The notes below the pieces were generated by a model. That model ran no database searches. It had not been told where the DNA came from and saw only the letters and a program-made list of their open reading frames with translations. DNA of 64,000 nt from Paenibacillus sp. FSL K6-1096. GTDB taxonomy: Bacteria > Bacillota > Bacilli > Paenibacillales > Paenibacillaceae. The translations under genes were made by a program, and so were the position numbers. This document shows, in pieces, positions 8,721 through 17,005 of this stretch. The stretch is from assembly GCF_037977055.1 (NCBI RefSeq), contig NZ_CP150274.1:5456001-5520000 (forward strand). The letters run 5' to 3'. How positions within the stretch are numbered: position 1 is the stretch's first letter; every line of letters starts with the position of its first letter.

Positions 8721-11389
8721 TTGACAGGAATCTGGCAAATTTATAAGCGGGACTGGCTAAGATTGTTCAAAAATCCTGTAGCCCTGCTGCTGATCTGCGC
8801 GCTGGTCCTGCTGCCCTCTGTCTATGACTGGGTGAACGTGGCGGCGGTATGGGACCCGTACAGCAATACCTCAGGCATCGCTGTTGCTGTGGCGAGTCTC
8901 GACCAGGGGGCGGAGGTGAAGGGGAAGCAGTTCAATATCGGCTCTGAGGTGCTGAGCAGTCTGAAGAACAATAAGCAGCTGGGGTGGCGCTTTACGGATA
9001 CGAAGGAGGCGGCGGCAGGGGTGCGGCGGGAGGAATACTATGCGAGCATTGTGATCCCGGCGGATTTCTCCAGGCGGATGACCGGAATTCTGAATGGGAA
9101 GCTGGAGAAGGCAGAGATCGAATACACGGTGAATGAGAAAATGAATGCCATCGCCCCCAAAATCACCGGCAAAGGGGCCTCCGGCATCACCGCGCAAATT
9201 ACGGAGCATTTCACCGAGACGCTCAGCGGCACGGTTCTGGATGCCCTGCGGAAGATCGATGAGGATTTCAGGTCCGAGCTGCCGGTCATCCGCCGGGTGG
9301 AGGCCGGATTGTTCAGGCTGGAGGCGGAGCTGCCAAAGCTTGCAGAGGCGGGGCGGCTGGTGCTGAAGCTCCGCCGGGACTGGCCGGAGATCGCCTCCTC
9401 GGCCGGGCGGGTTGCCGGTCTGACGGCAAAGCTGCCGGAGGTGGAGCAGGCCGGACAGCTGGCCGAAGCGATTGACGGCTACTGGCCGCATATTACCGCT
9501 GCCGCCGCGCATCTGGACCAGCTGCGGGAACACCTGCCGGGGCTTGAGGATGCCGCCCGGCTTGTCACCGGGCTGGATACGGACTTTGGGCAGGTGGACG
9601 CCTTGCTGGACCGGATGTCCGCACGGCTGGCGCAGGCCCGGGCCGTCCTGGAGGCGGCGGCCCAGGCCCTTCCGGCGGCCGGGCTGCGCAGCGCCGGCAG
9701 CCGCTTGGGGCCGGAGCTGCAGCAGTTCCTGGCCAGCAGCGGCCCGGCCTTCTCGGCAGTCCCTGAAGTGCTGCAGCAGAATCTGTATCTGCTGCAGCAG
9801 GCCGGGGACGCCGCCGTGCAGTGGACGGCGCAGCTGAACGCAGCGCCGCCGGAGTCCCTGCAGCCGCTGGCTGCGCGGCTGCTTCCGCTTGCGGCGGCAC
9901 GGCTCTCAGCCGCAAGCGGGGGCTTGCCCACACGGCGGAGCTGCTCGCCGCCGTGAACACGATTGCACCCGGGACCGCGGGTGCAGAGGACCTGCGCGCG
10001 GTGAAGGCCGCGCAGGAGGGGTATGCCGCTGCGGCTGCGCGTGCAGCGGCATTGGCGCAGGGCGCGCCGCCCGCCGGGGCGGCTGCCCTGCAGCAGCTGG
10101 CCGCAGACGCTTCGGCGGCGTCTGCGGCTCTGGAGCGGCTCATCCCGCGGTACAACGCGGGGATGATGCCTGCCGTGCAGCAGGCGCTGGAGCGGCTCAG
10201 CACGGATGCAGGCCAGGCCGCCGGGGCGCTGCAGCAGCTTCCGCAGCGCCTGGAGGCGCTGGACGCGGTGCTGGATGAAGCGCGCGCGGCCGTTGCGTCC
10301 GCAGAGTCCGGCATGGCGGCCGTGCGGCAGGAACTGCCCGTGATCCGCCAGACGGTGCAGACTGCAGCGGGAGGCATTGCGCAGAAGCGGGAGGACCTGA
10401 ACCACCTGATCAATCAGGTGCTTCCGCGCATCCTCGCGGACCTGCCCCGCACCGGGGAGCAGATTCATGAAGCGGCCGAATTTGCCCGCAATGAGCTGCC
10501 GGCCGCCGAGGCGAAATTCCGCAAGGCGGCGGATCTTGTTAGCGGCGGCTTGCCGGAGGCCGGGCAGGCGGTGGATAAGGCGGCGGATTGGGTGAACAGC
10601 GATCTGCCTGTGCTGATGACTGCGGTCCGTCACGGCGCACAGACGCTCCGCGGAATCAAACAGGAGGCCAACCTGGAGGAGATTGCCCAGCTGCTAAGCG
10701 GCGATATCCGGGGACAGAGCGATTTTTTGGCGAATCCGGTGGTGCTGAAGCAGCAGACCTTGTATCCGATTCCCAACTACGGCTCAGCGATGACGCCTTT
10801 TTATGTGGTGCTGTCGTTATGGGTGGGAGGCACGCTGATGGTCTCGCTGCTGCGCACCAGTGTAGATACCGGAGGACGAAGCTACCGGGGCTATCAGCTC
10901 TATCTCGGGCGTCTGGGCACCTTTCTTACGATCGGCATCCTGCAGGCATTGGTGGCGGTGCTAGGAAATATCTTCCTGCTGGGCGGTTATGTGGCCGACC
11001 CGGTGTGGTTCGTTCTGTCCGCTGTGCTGATCAGCATAGTATTCGTCACGGTTATTTTCACGCTGGTCTCGGTTTTCGGCAGCATCGGCAAAGGGATCGC
11101 CATTGTCTTCATGGTCCTGCAGTTCTCCAGCTCGGGCGGCACCTTTCCGGTCAGCACGACCGGGCATTTCTTCCAGGCACTGAATCCGTTCATGCCCTTC
11201 ACCTATGCGATCAGCCTGCTCCGCGAGGCGGTGGGCGGCCTGCTGCCCGAGATTGCGGTTCGTGATGTGCTGCTGCTGATCCTGTTCGGTCTGCTGGCGC
11301 TGCTTCTGGGTCTGACTTTGCGCAAGCCGCTGGAGGGCATCATCCGCAGAACCGCCGCGAAGGTAGAGGAGTCGAAGCTGATTACTTAA
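8721..11389 (+). pseudogene. YhgE/Pip-type membrane protein, interrupted by a frameshift
   Basis: Two overlapping frames make one YhgE/Pip-family protein of about 890 residues, a family related to ABC-2-type membrane proteins and to the phage infection protein. The first part has a transmembrane start (NPVALLLICALVLLPSVYDW) and a long outside domain. The second part ends with five or six membrane segments (from AMTPFYVVLSLWVGGTLMVS onward) and SSGGTFPV. The first frame runs into a stop at 9956. The second frame takes over near 9918-9922, a run of five G, so a single lost G would explain the break. TTG 8721 fits GGAAAGGGTG better than the in-frame GTG at 8712. The outside region is rich in alanine, glutamine and leucine, as in a long coiled-coil stalk. 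If the lost base is a sequencing error, this is an intact gene. Confidence 0.78.
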
Positions 11390-11456
11390 GCATGAAATGG
11401 GTATATATAACATTTATTCCGTCTTTGTCAACCATTTTTTAACCGTTCAATCCAGA

Positions 11457-11485
11457 TTGACCTGTCTAATTAAGGGATTTATGAT
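11457..11485 (+). promoter_or_regulatory. Sigma-A promoter of the XRE-TPR regulator
   Basis: TTGACC and TATGAT are separated by exactly 17 bp, with the -10 about 55 bp upstream of the start codon. This is a near-consensus vegetative promoter. Confidence 0.75.
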
Positions 11486-11540
11486 GTAGGAATATCTGGA
11501 TTTTTACTAGAATATATGGTTCTTGAGGGGCGGAATTGGG

Positions 11541-12950
11541 TTGCAACATAAGTCTACAATTCAGGCAGAACTGGCTGCTTTTCTTAAAAATGAGGGCCGG
11601 ACGATTAATCAGTTTGCAGGGATCTCCGGTGTGAATTCGGGAACGCTCAGCAGCATTATTAATGGCAACCGTCCGATTGCCATGCAGCAGCTTGACCGGA
11701 TTACCGCCGGAATGGGGCTTCCTGAAGGATCATTTTATGAGCTGTATATAGATGAATGTGTCGTTCATTCCACGCCGGACTGGCGGCGTCTGGGGCCTTT
11801 CCTCCAGCGCTGTGCGGAGCTGGACAAGCTGGAGTGCATCCGGCAGGTGGTTCAGATCATTATGGATAATGTTACATATGCCCCGCTGCTGTTCGATACG
11901 GCGGAGGAATTCTACAGACAGGGCAAGCTTCAGGCGGCGGCACTCCTCTATGAAGGGGTGGCCGACAGCGAGAAATACCAGCATTCGGAACGCCTGGCTC
12001 TATGCCAGTACCGGCTGTTCACGATTCGGACCGGGCAGAGCCCGGAGGCTGACTTCCGCGCGGCTACCCGGTTCGAATATTTCGTGGAGCGCCTGGAGGA
12101 GACCGATCAGCTCGGGGCGCTGCAGCAGCTTGCCGGAATCTATTTCTCCCTCGGCCACTTGGAGAAGGCGGGGCTGCTGGCCGAGCAGCTGTATCATAAG
12201 GCTTCGATCCAGTACGGGATCAGATATCACCGGGCCCGCAAGCAGAAGGAGCAGAAGGAGCCGCCGAGGCCACTCTGCTTCTATATCCTGTATGCGTACT
12301 GGCTGCAGTCTAAGGTATATGAGGAAGCGGGAGATTACGGGCAGGCGATGGAGTATGTGGGCAAGTATACGGACATGAGCTGGATTGTCGAGACCTCCGC
12401 TGAGGTTCAGGAGATCACAGAGCAGTTCAGGAGACGGGGGGCCGTCTCGGCCTGTCTGTACCGGCTGATGAGCGGGGAGCAGGACCGGCTTGCGGAATAT
12501 GTGAGTTACATCGGCAGTGAAGAGCTGGGGCTGATTGCCGGGCTGCTTCATGCAGTCCAAGCCGTCAACCGCTTCCATTGGCAGGCGGACGGGCTGATCG
12601 TGCGGTTCCAGCCGCAGCTTGCCCAGGTGCAGGCTGCCTTCGGGCATGGAAAGCCGGTCCCTGACCCGGCGGGGACGGACACTCCGGACAGATTCCCGGA
12701 GCTGCTCTACGAGCTGGCAGTGTATTATTTAGATACGGACCGGACGGAGCAGGGGCTCCAGGCACTGTTCCAGAGTCTGGAGGCTTCCGCCGCGCTGGGC
12801 AGTGTGGCCTGTGTGATCCGCTGCGTCCGTCTGTTCGAGCAGTTCCGGCCACTGGCCTCTGCCGCTGATCAGGAGCGATACAAGCAGCTCATCAATAAAG
12901 TGCAGGTTGCCCATGCAGAAAAATCGGTTAACACGCAAGACCGGTTGTAG
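11541..12950 (+). CDS. XRE-family regulator with C-terminal TPR-like repeats
   Basis: This 469-residue protein begins with an XRE helix-turn-helix (about 10-65; ELAAFLKNEGRTINQFAGIS, then SGTLSSIINGNRPI). A long all-helical region follows, with TPR-like pairs such as LAGIYFSLGHLEKAGLLAEQ and YWLQSKVYEEAGDYGQAMEY. This plan resembles regulators in which TPRs bind a peptide or partner protein (the RRNPP class), but no signal-peptide gene is visible next to it. The TTG at 11541 is chosen from the GAGGGGCGG upstream. It has its own sigma-A promoter and terminator, so it is monocistronic. The targets are unknown. Confidence 0.82.
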   Translation: MQHKSTIQAELAAFLKNEGRTINQFAGISGVNSGTLSSIINGNRPIAMQQLDRITAGMGLPEGSFYELYIDECVVHSTPDWRRLGPFLQRCAELDKLECIRQVVQIIMDNVTYAPLLFDTAEEFYRQGKLQAAALLYEGVADSEKYQHSERLALCQYRLFTIRTGQSPEADFRAATRFEYFVERLEETDQLGALQQLAGIYFSLGHLEKAGLLAEQLYHKASIQYGIRYHRARKQKEQKEPPRPLCFYILYAYWLQSKVYEEAGDYGQAMEYVGKYTDMSWIVETSAEVQEITEQFRRRGAVSACLYRLMSGEQDRLAEYVSYIGSEELGLIAGLLHAVQAVNRFHWQADGLIVRFQPQLAQVQAAFGHGKPVPDPAGTDTPDRFPELLYELAVYYLDTDRTEQGLQALFQSLEASAALGSVACVIRCVRLFEQFRPLASAADQERYKQLINKVQVAHAEKSVNTQDRL

Positions 12951-12969
12951 CAGACACTTGAAATGTAAG

Positions 12970-12999
12970 GAAGCCCCTTCCGGGTTGGAGGGGGCTTGC
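12970..12999 (+). terminator. Terminator of the XRE-TPR gene
   Basis: AAGCCCCTTCC and GGAGGGGGCTT form a strong stem 20 bp after the stop codon. The T tail is short (GCTTGTC). Confidence 0.65.
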
Positions 13000-13014
13000 T
13001 TGTCTGGACCGGAC

Positions 13015-13560
13015 CCAATGTAATCGAAAAACCGACTACATTGCGCCGGATGGTGGTGTGCGAACCCAATGTAATCGAAAAACCAATCACATTACGCCGG
13101 GTGGTGCTGTGCGGCCCCAATGTAATCGAAAAACCGAACACAATTCGTGTTGGCGTGGGCATATGAACAAATGTATGTTAAAAACCGAACACAATTGGCG
13201 TGCGCGGGGGTGAGTGGTCGAAATGTATGCGGAAAACTGAACACATTATGCTGATACAACGGCACACGGACCGAATGTATGTTAAAAACCGAACACAATT
13301 GGTGTTGGCGCAGGCACATGGACAAATGTATGCGAAAAACCGAACACAATTGGTGTTGGTGCAGGCACATGGACAAATGTATGCGAAAAACCGAACACAA
13401 TTGGTGTTGGCGCAGGCATATGAGCAAATGTATGTTAAAAACCGAACACAATTGGTGTGCGCGGGGATGAGTGGTCGAATGTATGCGGAAAACCGAACAC
13501 AATTGGTTTGGGGATGCGGCATGGGCCAAATGTAGTCGAAAAACCGATCACATTGCGCGG
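13015..13560. repeat. 51/52-bp phased palindrome array, mosaic of types A and B (11 copies)
   Basis: Cores (AATGTA...) start at 13017, 13068, 13119, 13170, 13222, 13274, 13325, 13376, 13427, 13478 and 13529, giving steps of 51 with two of 52. The first three and the last cores are type A (AATGTAATCG, AAAAA, CCGATCACATTG), as in the array at 7549 but inverted. The middle seven are type B (AATGTATGCG, AAAAA, CCGAACACAATTGG). Spacers also differ between the two parts (GTGTTGGCGCAGGCACATGG against CGCCGGATGGTGGTGTGCG). Long open frames in several phases here are by-products of the 17-codon period. Confidence 0.95.
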
Positions 13561-13569
13561 CCGTCAAGC

Positions 13570-13796
13570 CGTTTCCACTTCAACTTGCCCTCGCCTCGAC
13601 CTAACCACACCCCAGCTTCACCCCGCTCCGACCATACCCCGCTCCGACCATACCCCGCTCCGACCATACCCCGCCCCGGCTCACAACGCCCCGGCTCACA
13701 ACGCCCTCGCCTTACCTCGCTACCTCGCCCTCGCCCCGACCATACCCCGCCCTGACCTCACCCCGCTCTAACTCGCCCCGCCCTTGCCCCCGCGTC
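13570..13796. repeat. Pyrimidine-rich low-complexity tract with 16-bp repeats
   Basis: The plus strand is dominated by C and T. It contains three near-perfect 16-bp units (CCCCGCTCCGACCATA) from 13621 and a doubled CGGCTCACAACGCCC unit near 13677. It runs to the stop codon of the aldo/keto reductase gene. No conserved open frame is recognised. Confidence 0.75.
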
Positions 13797-14771
13797 CTAC
13801 CTCGCCGGCGCGAAGCCGGCGACCTCGCTAAGGATCGCATCGATCGCCTGCAGCGTATCCGGCTGAAGCGCAGCCTCGATTGCTTGGGCGTTCTCCCGGA
13901 CCTGCTCGGGTCTGCTGGCGCCGATCAGCGCCGAGCTGACGCCGGGTTGGCGCAGCACCCAGGCGAGCGCAAGCTGGGATAGCTTCAGGCCCAGCTCTCC
14001 GGCCAAGGCATCCAGCCTGCCGACGACCTCCAGCACATCATCCCGCAGGTAGCTGCGGATGACGCCGTTCACGGACGCATCCGCGCCGCGCGTACCGGCC
14101 GGTGGCTGCTGGCCCGGCTTGTATTTGCCGGTCAGAATGCCCTGGGCCAGCGGGGGGAAGACTACTTGTCCCAGGCCCTCCTGCGCGGATACTTCCAGCA
14201 CCTCCTGCTCGATATACCGCTCGAACATGTTGTAGATCGGCTGATTGGACGCCAGCGGACGCAGCTTCAGCCTGCGGCTGATGCCAGCCGCCTGAGCAAT
14301 CTGTGCAGCGCTCCATTCGCTGACGGCGGAGTAGAGGATTTTACCCTGGGCGGTGAGGTCGTCAAGAGCGCGGAGCGTCTCCTCTACAGGTGTCTCCCGG
14401 TCGAAGCGGTGGCAAAAATACACATCGATATAGTCCGTACCCAGCCGGCGCAGGCTGGCTTCGCATTGCTCCATAATATGCTTGCGCGATAACCCGCGGT
14501 CGTTCACCCCGTCTCCCATCGGGAAATACACCTTGGTACTCAGGACATAATCAGAGCGCTTGTACGCGCGGAGTGCGGCGCCCATAGCCTTCTCGCCTTC
14601 GCCCCGGTTGTAGGCATTGGCCGTATCGAAGAAATTGATACCGCATTCAAAGGCAGCGGCAATGCATTCATCCGCCGCCTTCTGCTCGGCCGCCGTGCCA
14701 TATGTAAGCCAGCTGCCCAGGCCGATCTCGCTGACCTTAAGTCCGGTATTGCCCAGTCTTCTGTATTTCAT
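13797..14771 (-). CDS. Aldo/keto reductase
   Basis: This 324-residue NADPH-dependent oxidoreductase has the TIM-barrel family plan. The catalytic tetrad is readable: Asp49, Tyr54 (FFDTANAYNRGEGE), Lys80 (STKVYF) and His121 (FCHRFDRETP). The cofactor-binding end LIGASRPEQVRENAQA is near residue 285. It resembles the voltage-gated potassium channel beta-subunit/YghZ-type group. The substrate is unknown. ATG 14771 follows GGAAGGAATGG. The stop lies at the edge of the pyrimidine-rich tract, and the gene is divergent from the module 1 sensor kinase across a C-rich repeat region. Confidence 0.92.
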   Translation of the reverse strand: MKYRRLGNTGLKVSEIGLGSWLTYGTAAEQKAADECIAAAFECGINFFDTANAYNRGEGEKAMGAALRAYKRSDYVLSTKVYFPMGDGVNDRGLSRKHIMEQCEASLRRLGTDYIDVYFCHRFDRETPVEETLRALDDLTAQGKILYSAVSEWSAAQIAQAAGISRRLKLRPLASNQPIYNMFERYIEQEVLEVSAQEGLGQVVFPPLAQGILTGKYKPGQQPPAGTRGADASVNGVIRSYLRDDVLEVVGRLDALAGELGLKLSQLALAWVLRQPGVSSALIGASRPEQVRENAQAIEAALQPDTLQAIDAILSEVAGFAPAR

Positions 14772-14874
14772 CTTGTATCCATTCCTTCCATAAGAGGATT
14801 ATGATGAAGAGTGATCCCGTCTATCGTACCATATCCGCCCGGCTAAGCGAACGGGGAGGCGTGCACATTCTCCC

Positions 14875-15100
14875 GGCCCGCACACCGGCCCGCACACCGG
14901 CCCGTACACCGGCCCGCACACCGGCCCGTACACCGGCACACCCGCCCTCACACCAGCACACACAAGCACACACCGGCACACCCGCCCGCCCTCACATCAG
15001 CACACCCGCCCGCCCTCACATCAGCACACCCGCCCGCCCTCACATCAGCACACCCGCCCGCCCTCACATCAGCACACACACCCGCCCTCACGCCCGCACA
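14875..15100. repeat. C-rich 12-bp and 24-bp tandem repeats
   Basis: About five copies of a 12-bp unit (CCCGCACACCGG, with GTACA variants) run from 14875 to 14936. Four perfect 24-bp units (CACACCCGCCCGCC plus CTCACATCAG) start at 14977, 15001, 15025 and 15049. The minus strand holds three GGG runs per 24-bp unit. The tract lies between the divergent aldo/keto reductase and sensor kinase genes, upstream of the kinase promoter. It accounts for most of the gene-free stretch 14772-15247. Confidence 0.9.
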
Positions 15101-15178
15101 TCCGCCATTACTCACCCCTGTACATACGGCAGATCGACGCTCCGCATACGGTAAATCTACTTTTTCATACACTGTGTG

Positions 15179-15208
15179 TTGTCGAATCAAACGTTCAGGT
15201 GACATAAT
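15179..15208 (+). promoter_or_regulatory. Candidate sigma-A promoter of module 1 sensor kinase
   Basis: TTGTCG and CATAAT are separated by 18 bp, about 40 bp upstream of the start codon. Confidence 0.45.
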
Positions 15209-15247
15209 CGAAGAGCAGGCATCTGCATACAGGAGGGCGTGAAGCAC

Positions 15248-17005
15248 TTGAACTATTTCCGCAAGCAATCATTCAGCAGCAAATTAAAAACCGCATTCCT
15301 GGCGGTTATCCTCCTCTCCGTACTGATGACCGGGGGACTATCGTATTCCATCTCGGCGGCGACTCTGGAGAAGAATGCGCTGAAGCTTACCCAGGATAAC
15401 GTGGTCAAATCGGCGCAGATTATTGATGAGAAGCTGAACAAGCTGATGCTCATTATGATGACCTTCATGATCAGCCAGCCGTTTCACGATATGATGAGGG
15501 ATGTCGTCAACGGGGACGCGGGCCGGTATTATACGCATCTGAATGATCTTGATAACGTTTTCTCGCAGGCGCGGATTGCTGAGCCGCTGATCCATTCCAT
15601 CTATGTGTCTACGCCGATCGGGGAGTTCTACCCTTCCTCCATGAACCGTAACCGCCTGATGGAGTTCAAGAATACCTTCCTGTATGAGCGTATTGAACAG
15701 GAGAAGAAGAATATATGGGTGGAAGGCCATGAGGACATGCTGTTCTCCGGGAAGAACAGGGTCATCTCACTGATTCTGGAGCCGATATTCGATACAGCGG
15801 TCCGCGGGGTCTATATCATCGTCAACATCCGTGAAGACGGCTTCCGCAAGCTGGTCAGCGGAGACGCTACCGGCGGCGAGCGCAGCTTCGTGCTGAACGC
15901 GGCAGGCAGACCTGTCTATGCTGTGAAGGACCCGCTGATCCGGCAGGCGGTGGAGGGCAGTGATCTGAACGGTATGATCAGCAGCAGCCGCGGGTCGAGC
16001 AATACCTTCAAGCTGGGCGGGGAATCGTATCTGCTGAACTATGCGCATCTGGGCATTGCCGACTGGACGATGATCACGATCCAGTCCAAGGCGGGCGTGC
16101 TGAAGGATATGATCTATGTGAAGTGGCTTATCGTGGTGGTGGCCCTCGTTGCTTTCACGGTTACCATGATGGTATCGGGAGCTTTTACCCGTTATCTGCT
16201 GCGTCCGCTGCAAGGTCTGATGAAGGTGATGAAGCGGGTGGAGAGCAATGATCTGACTGCCAGATTCGAGAGCGGGGGCGGGGACGAGCTGGCCCAGGTC
16301 GGCATGCGGTTCAACCAGATGCTGGAGCAGATCGTAGTGCTGATCGGAGAGGTCACGCAGGCGGAGACCACTAAGCGCTCGGCAGAGATTAAGGCCTTAT
16401 CGGCCCAGATGGACCCCCATTTCCTGTACAACACACTGAACACGATCTACTGGAAGCTGAATCTGCAGCAGGTGAAGCAGTCACAGAGCATGGTCATGTC
16501 CCTGTCCCGGCTGTTCCAGCTTGGGCTGAACAAGGGGCAGGAGATCACGACACTGGCCAAGGAGCTGGAGCATGTCCGCATGTATCTGGAGCTGCAATGC
16601 AGCTGCTATGAAGGGTTGTTCCGTTATGAGATCTATGTCGAGGATGAAGCGCTGGCTGCCCTCCCGATTCCGCGTATTCTGCTGCAGCCGCTGGTGGAGA
16701 ACAGCATTCTGCATGGCTTCCGCAACCGCGAGAGCGGAGGACTGATCGACATCGAAGTCTTCGATGAAGGAGAACGCTGGTGTATTAAGATCAGCGACAA
16801 TGGAGCCGGCATGGATGAGGAGGCGGTCCGTGCGCTGTTCCGGCGGGAATCGGAGAAGGGGTATGCCGTATCCAATCTGGTGCGCAGGCTGCAGCTCTAC
16901 TATGGCGACAGCGCGGTATTCCGGGTGGACAGCAGCCTTGGCCGGGGTACGGCGGTTATCATATCTTTACCGAAACGGGAGGAGCATCAGGATGGACGAG
17001 CATAG
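15248..17005 (+). CDS. YesM-type sensor histidine kinase (module 1)
   Basis: This 585-residue membrane kinase has a first membrane helix (about 12-35), an extracellular sensing domain of about 240 residues and a second helix (WLIVVVALVAFTVTMMVSGA). A HAMP domain with RPLQGLMKVMKRVESNDLT follows. The His-kinase domain has the phosphoacceptor His391 in DPHFLYNTLNTIYW and the ATPase motifs LLQPLVENSILHGF (N box, near 478) and DNGAGM. This is the HPK7/LytS-YesM class that senses sugars or oligosaccharides outside the cell. The TTG at 15248 is chosen since AGGAGGG is 10 bases upstream; the in-frame GTG at 15239 is too close to it. It overlaps the response regulator gene by 14 bp. Confidence 0.9.
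   Translation: MNYFRKQSFSSKLKTAFLAVILLSVLMTGGLSYSISAATLEKNALKLTQDNVVKSAQIIDEKLNKLMLIMMTFMISQPFHDMMRDVVNGDAGRYYTHLNDLDNVFSQARIAEPLIHSIYVSTPIGEFYPSSMNRNRLMEFKNTFLYERIEQEKKNIWVEGHEDMLFSGKNRVISLILEPIFDTAVRGVYIIVNIREDGFRKLVSGDATGGERSFVLNAAGRPVYAVKDPLIRQAVEGSDLNGMISSSRGSSNTFKLGGESYLLNYAHLGIADWTMITIQSKAGVLKDMIYVKWLIVVVALVAFTVTMMVSGAFTRYLLRPLQGLMKVMKRVESNDLTARFESGGGDELAQVGMRFNQMLEQIVVLIGEVTQAETTKRSAEIKALSAQMDPHFLYNTLNTIYWKLNLQQVKQSQSMVMSLSRLFQLGLNKGQEITTLAKELEHVRMYLELQCSCYEGLFRYEIYVEDEALAALPIPRILLQPLVENSILHGFRNRESGGLIDIEVFDEGERWCIKISDNGAGMDEEAVRALFRRESEKGYAVSNLVRRLQLYYGDSAVFRVDSSLGRGTAVIISLPKREEHQDGRA

Noticed and set aside
9908..9925. Programmed -1 frameshift in the YhgE-type gene
   Set aside because: The heptamer C-GGG-GGC lacks identical bases at the first slip position and no clear downstream pseudoknot was found; an indel is simpler.
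9479..10633. 384-codon antisense frame over the YhgE-type gene
   Set aside because: Arg/Ala/His-rich translation of a GC-rich coiled-coil region on the wrong strand; no binding site.
13092..13567. Open frames of 60-180 codons inside the palindrome arrays (also at 7519-7878 and 28317-28941)
   Set aside because: They occur in several phases on both strands with period 17 codons, have no ribosome binding sites, and follow from the 51-bp repeat.
14799..15268. Open frames rich in Pro/Thr/Arg or Gly/Val/Cys across the C-rich repeats
   Set aside because: Products of 12- and 24-bp tandem repeats without binding sites or family resemblance.
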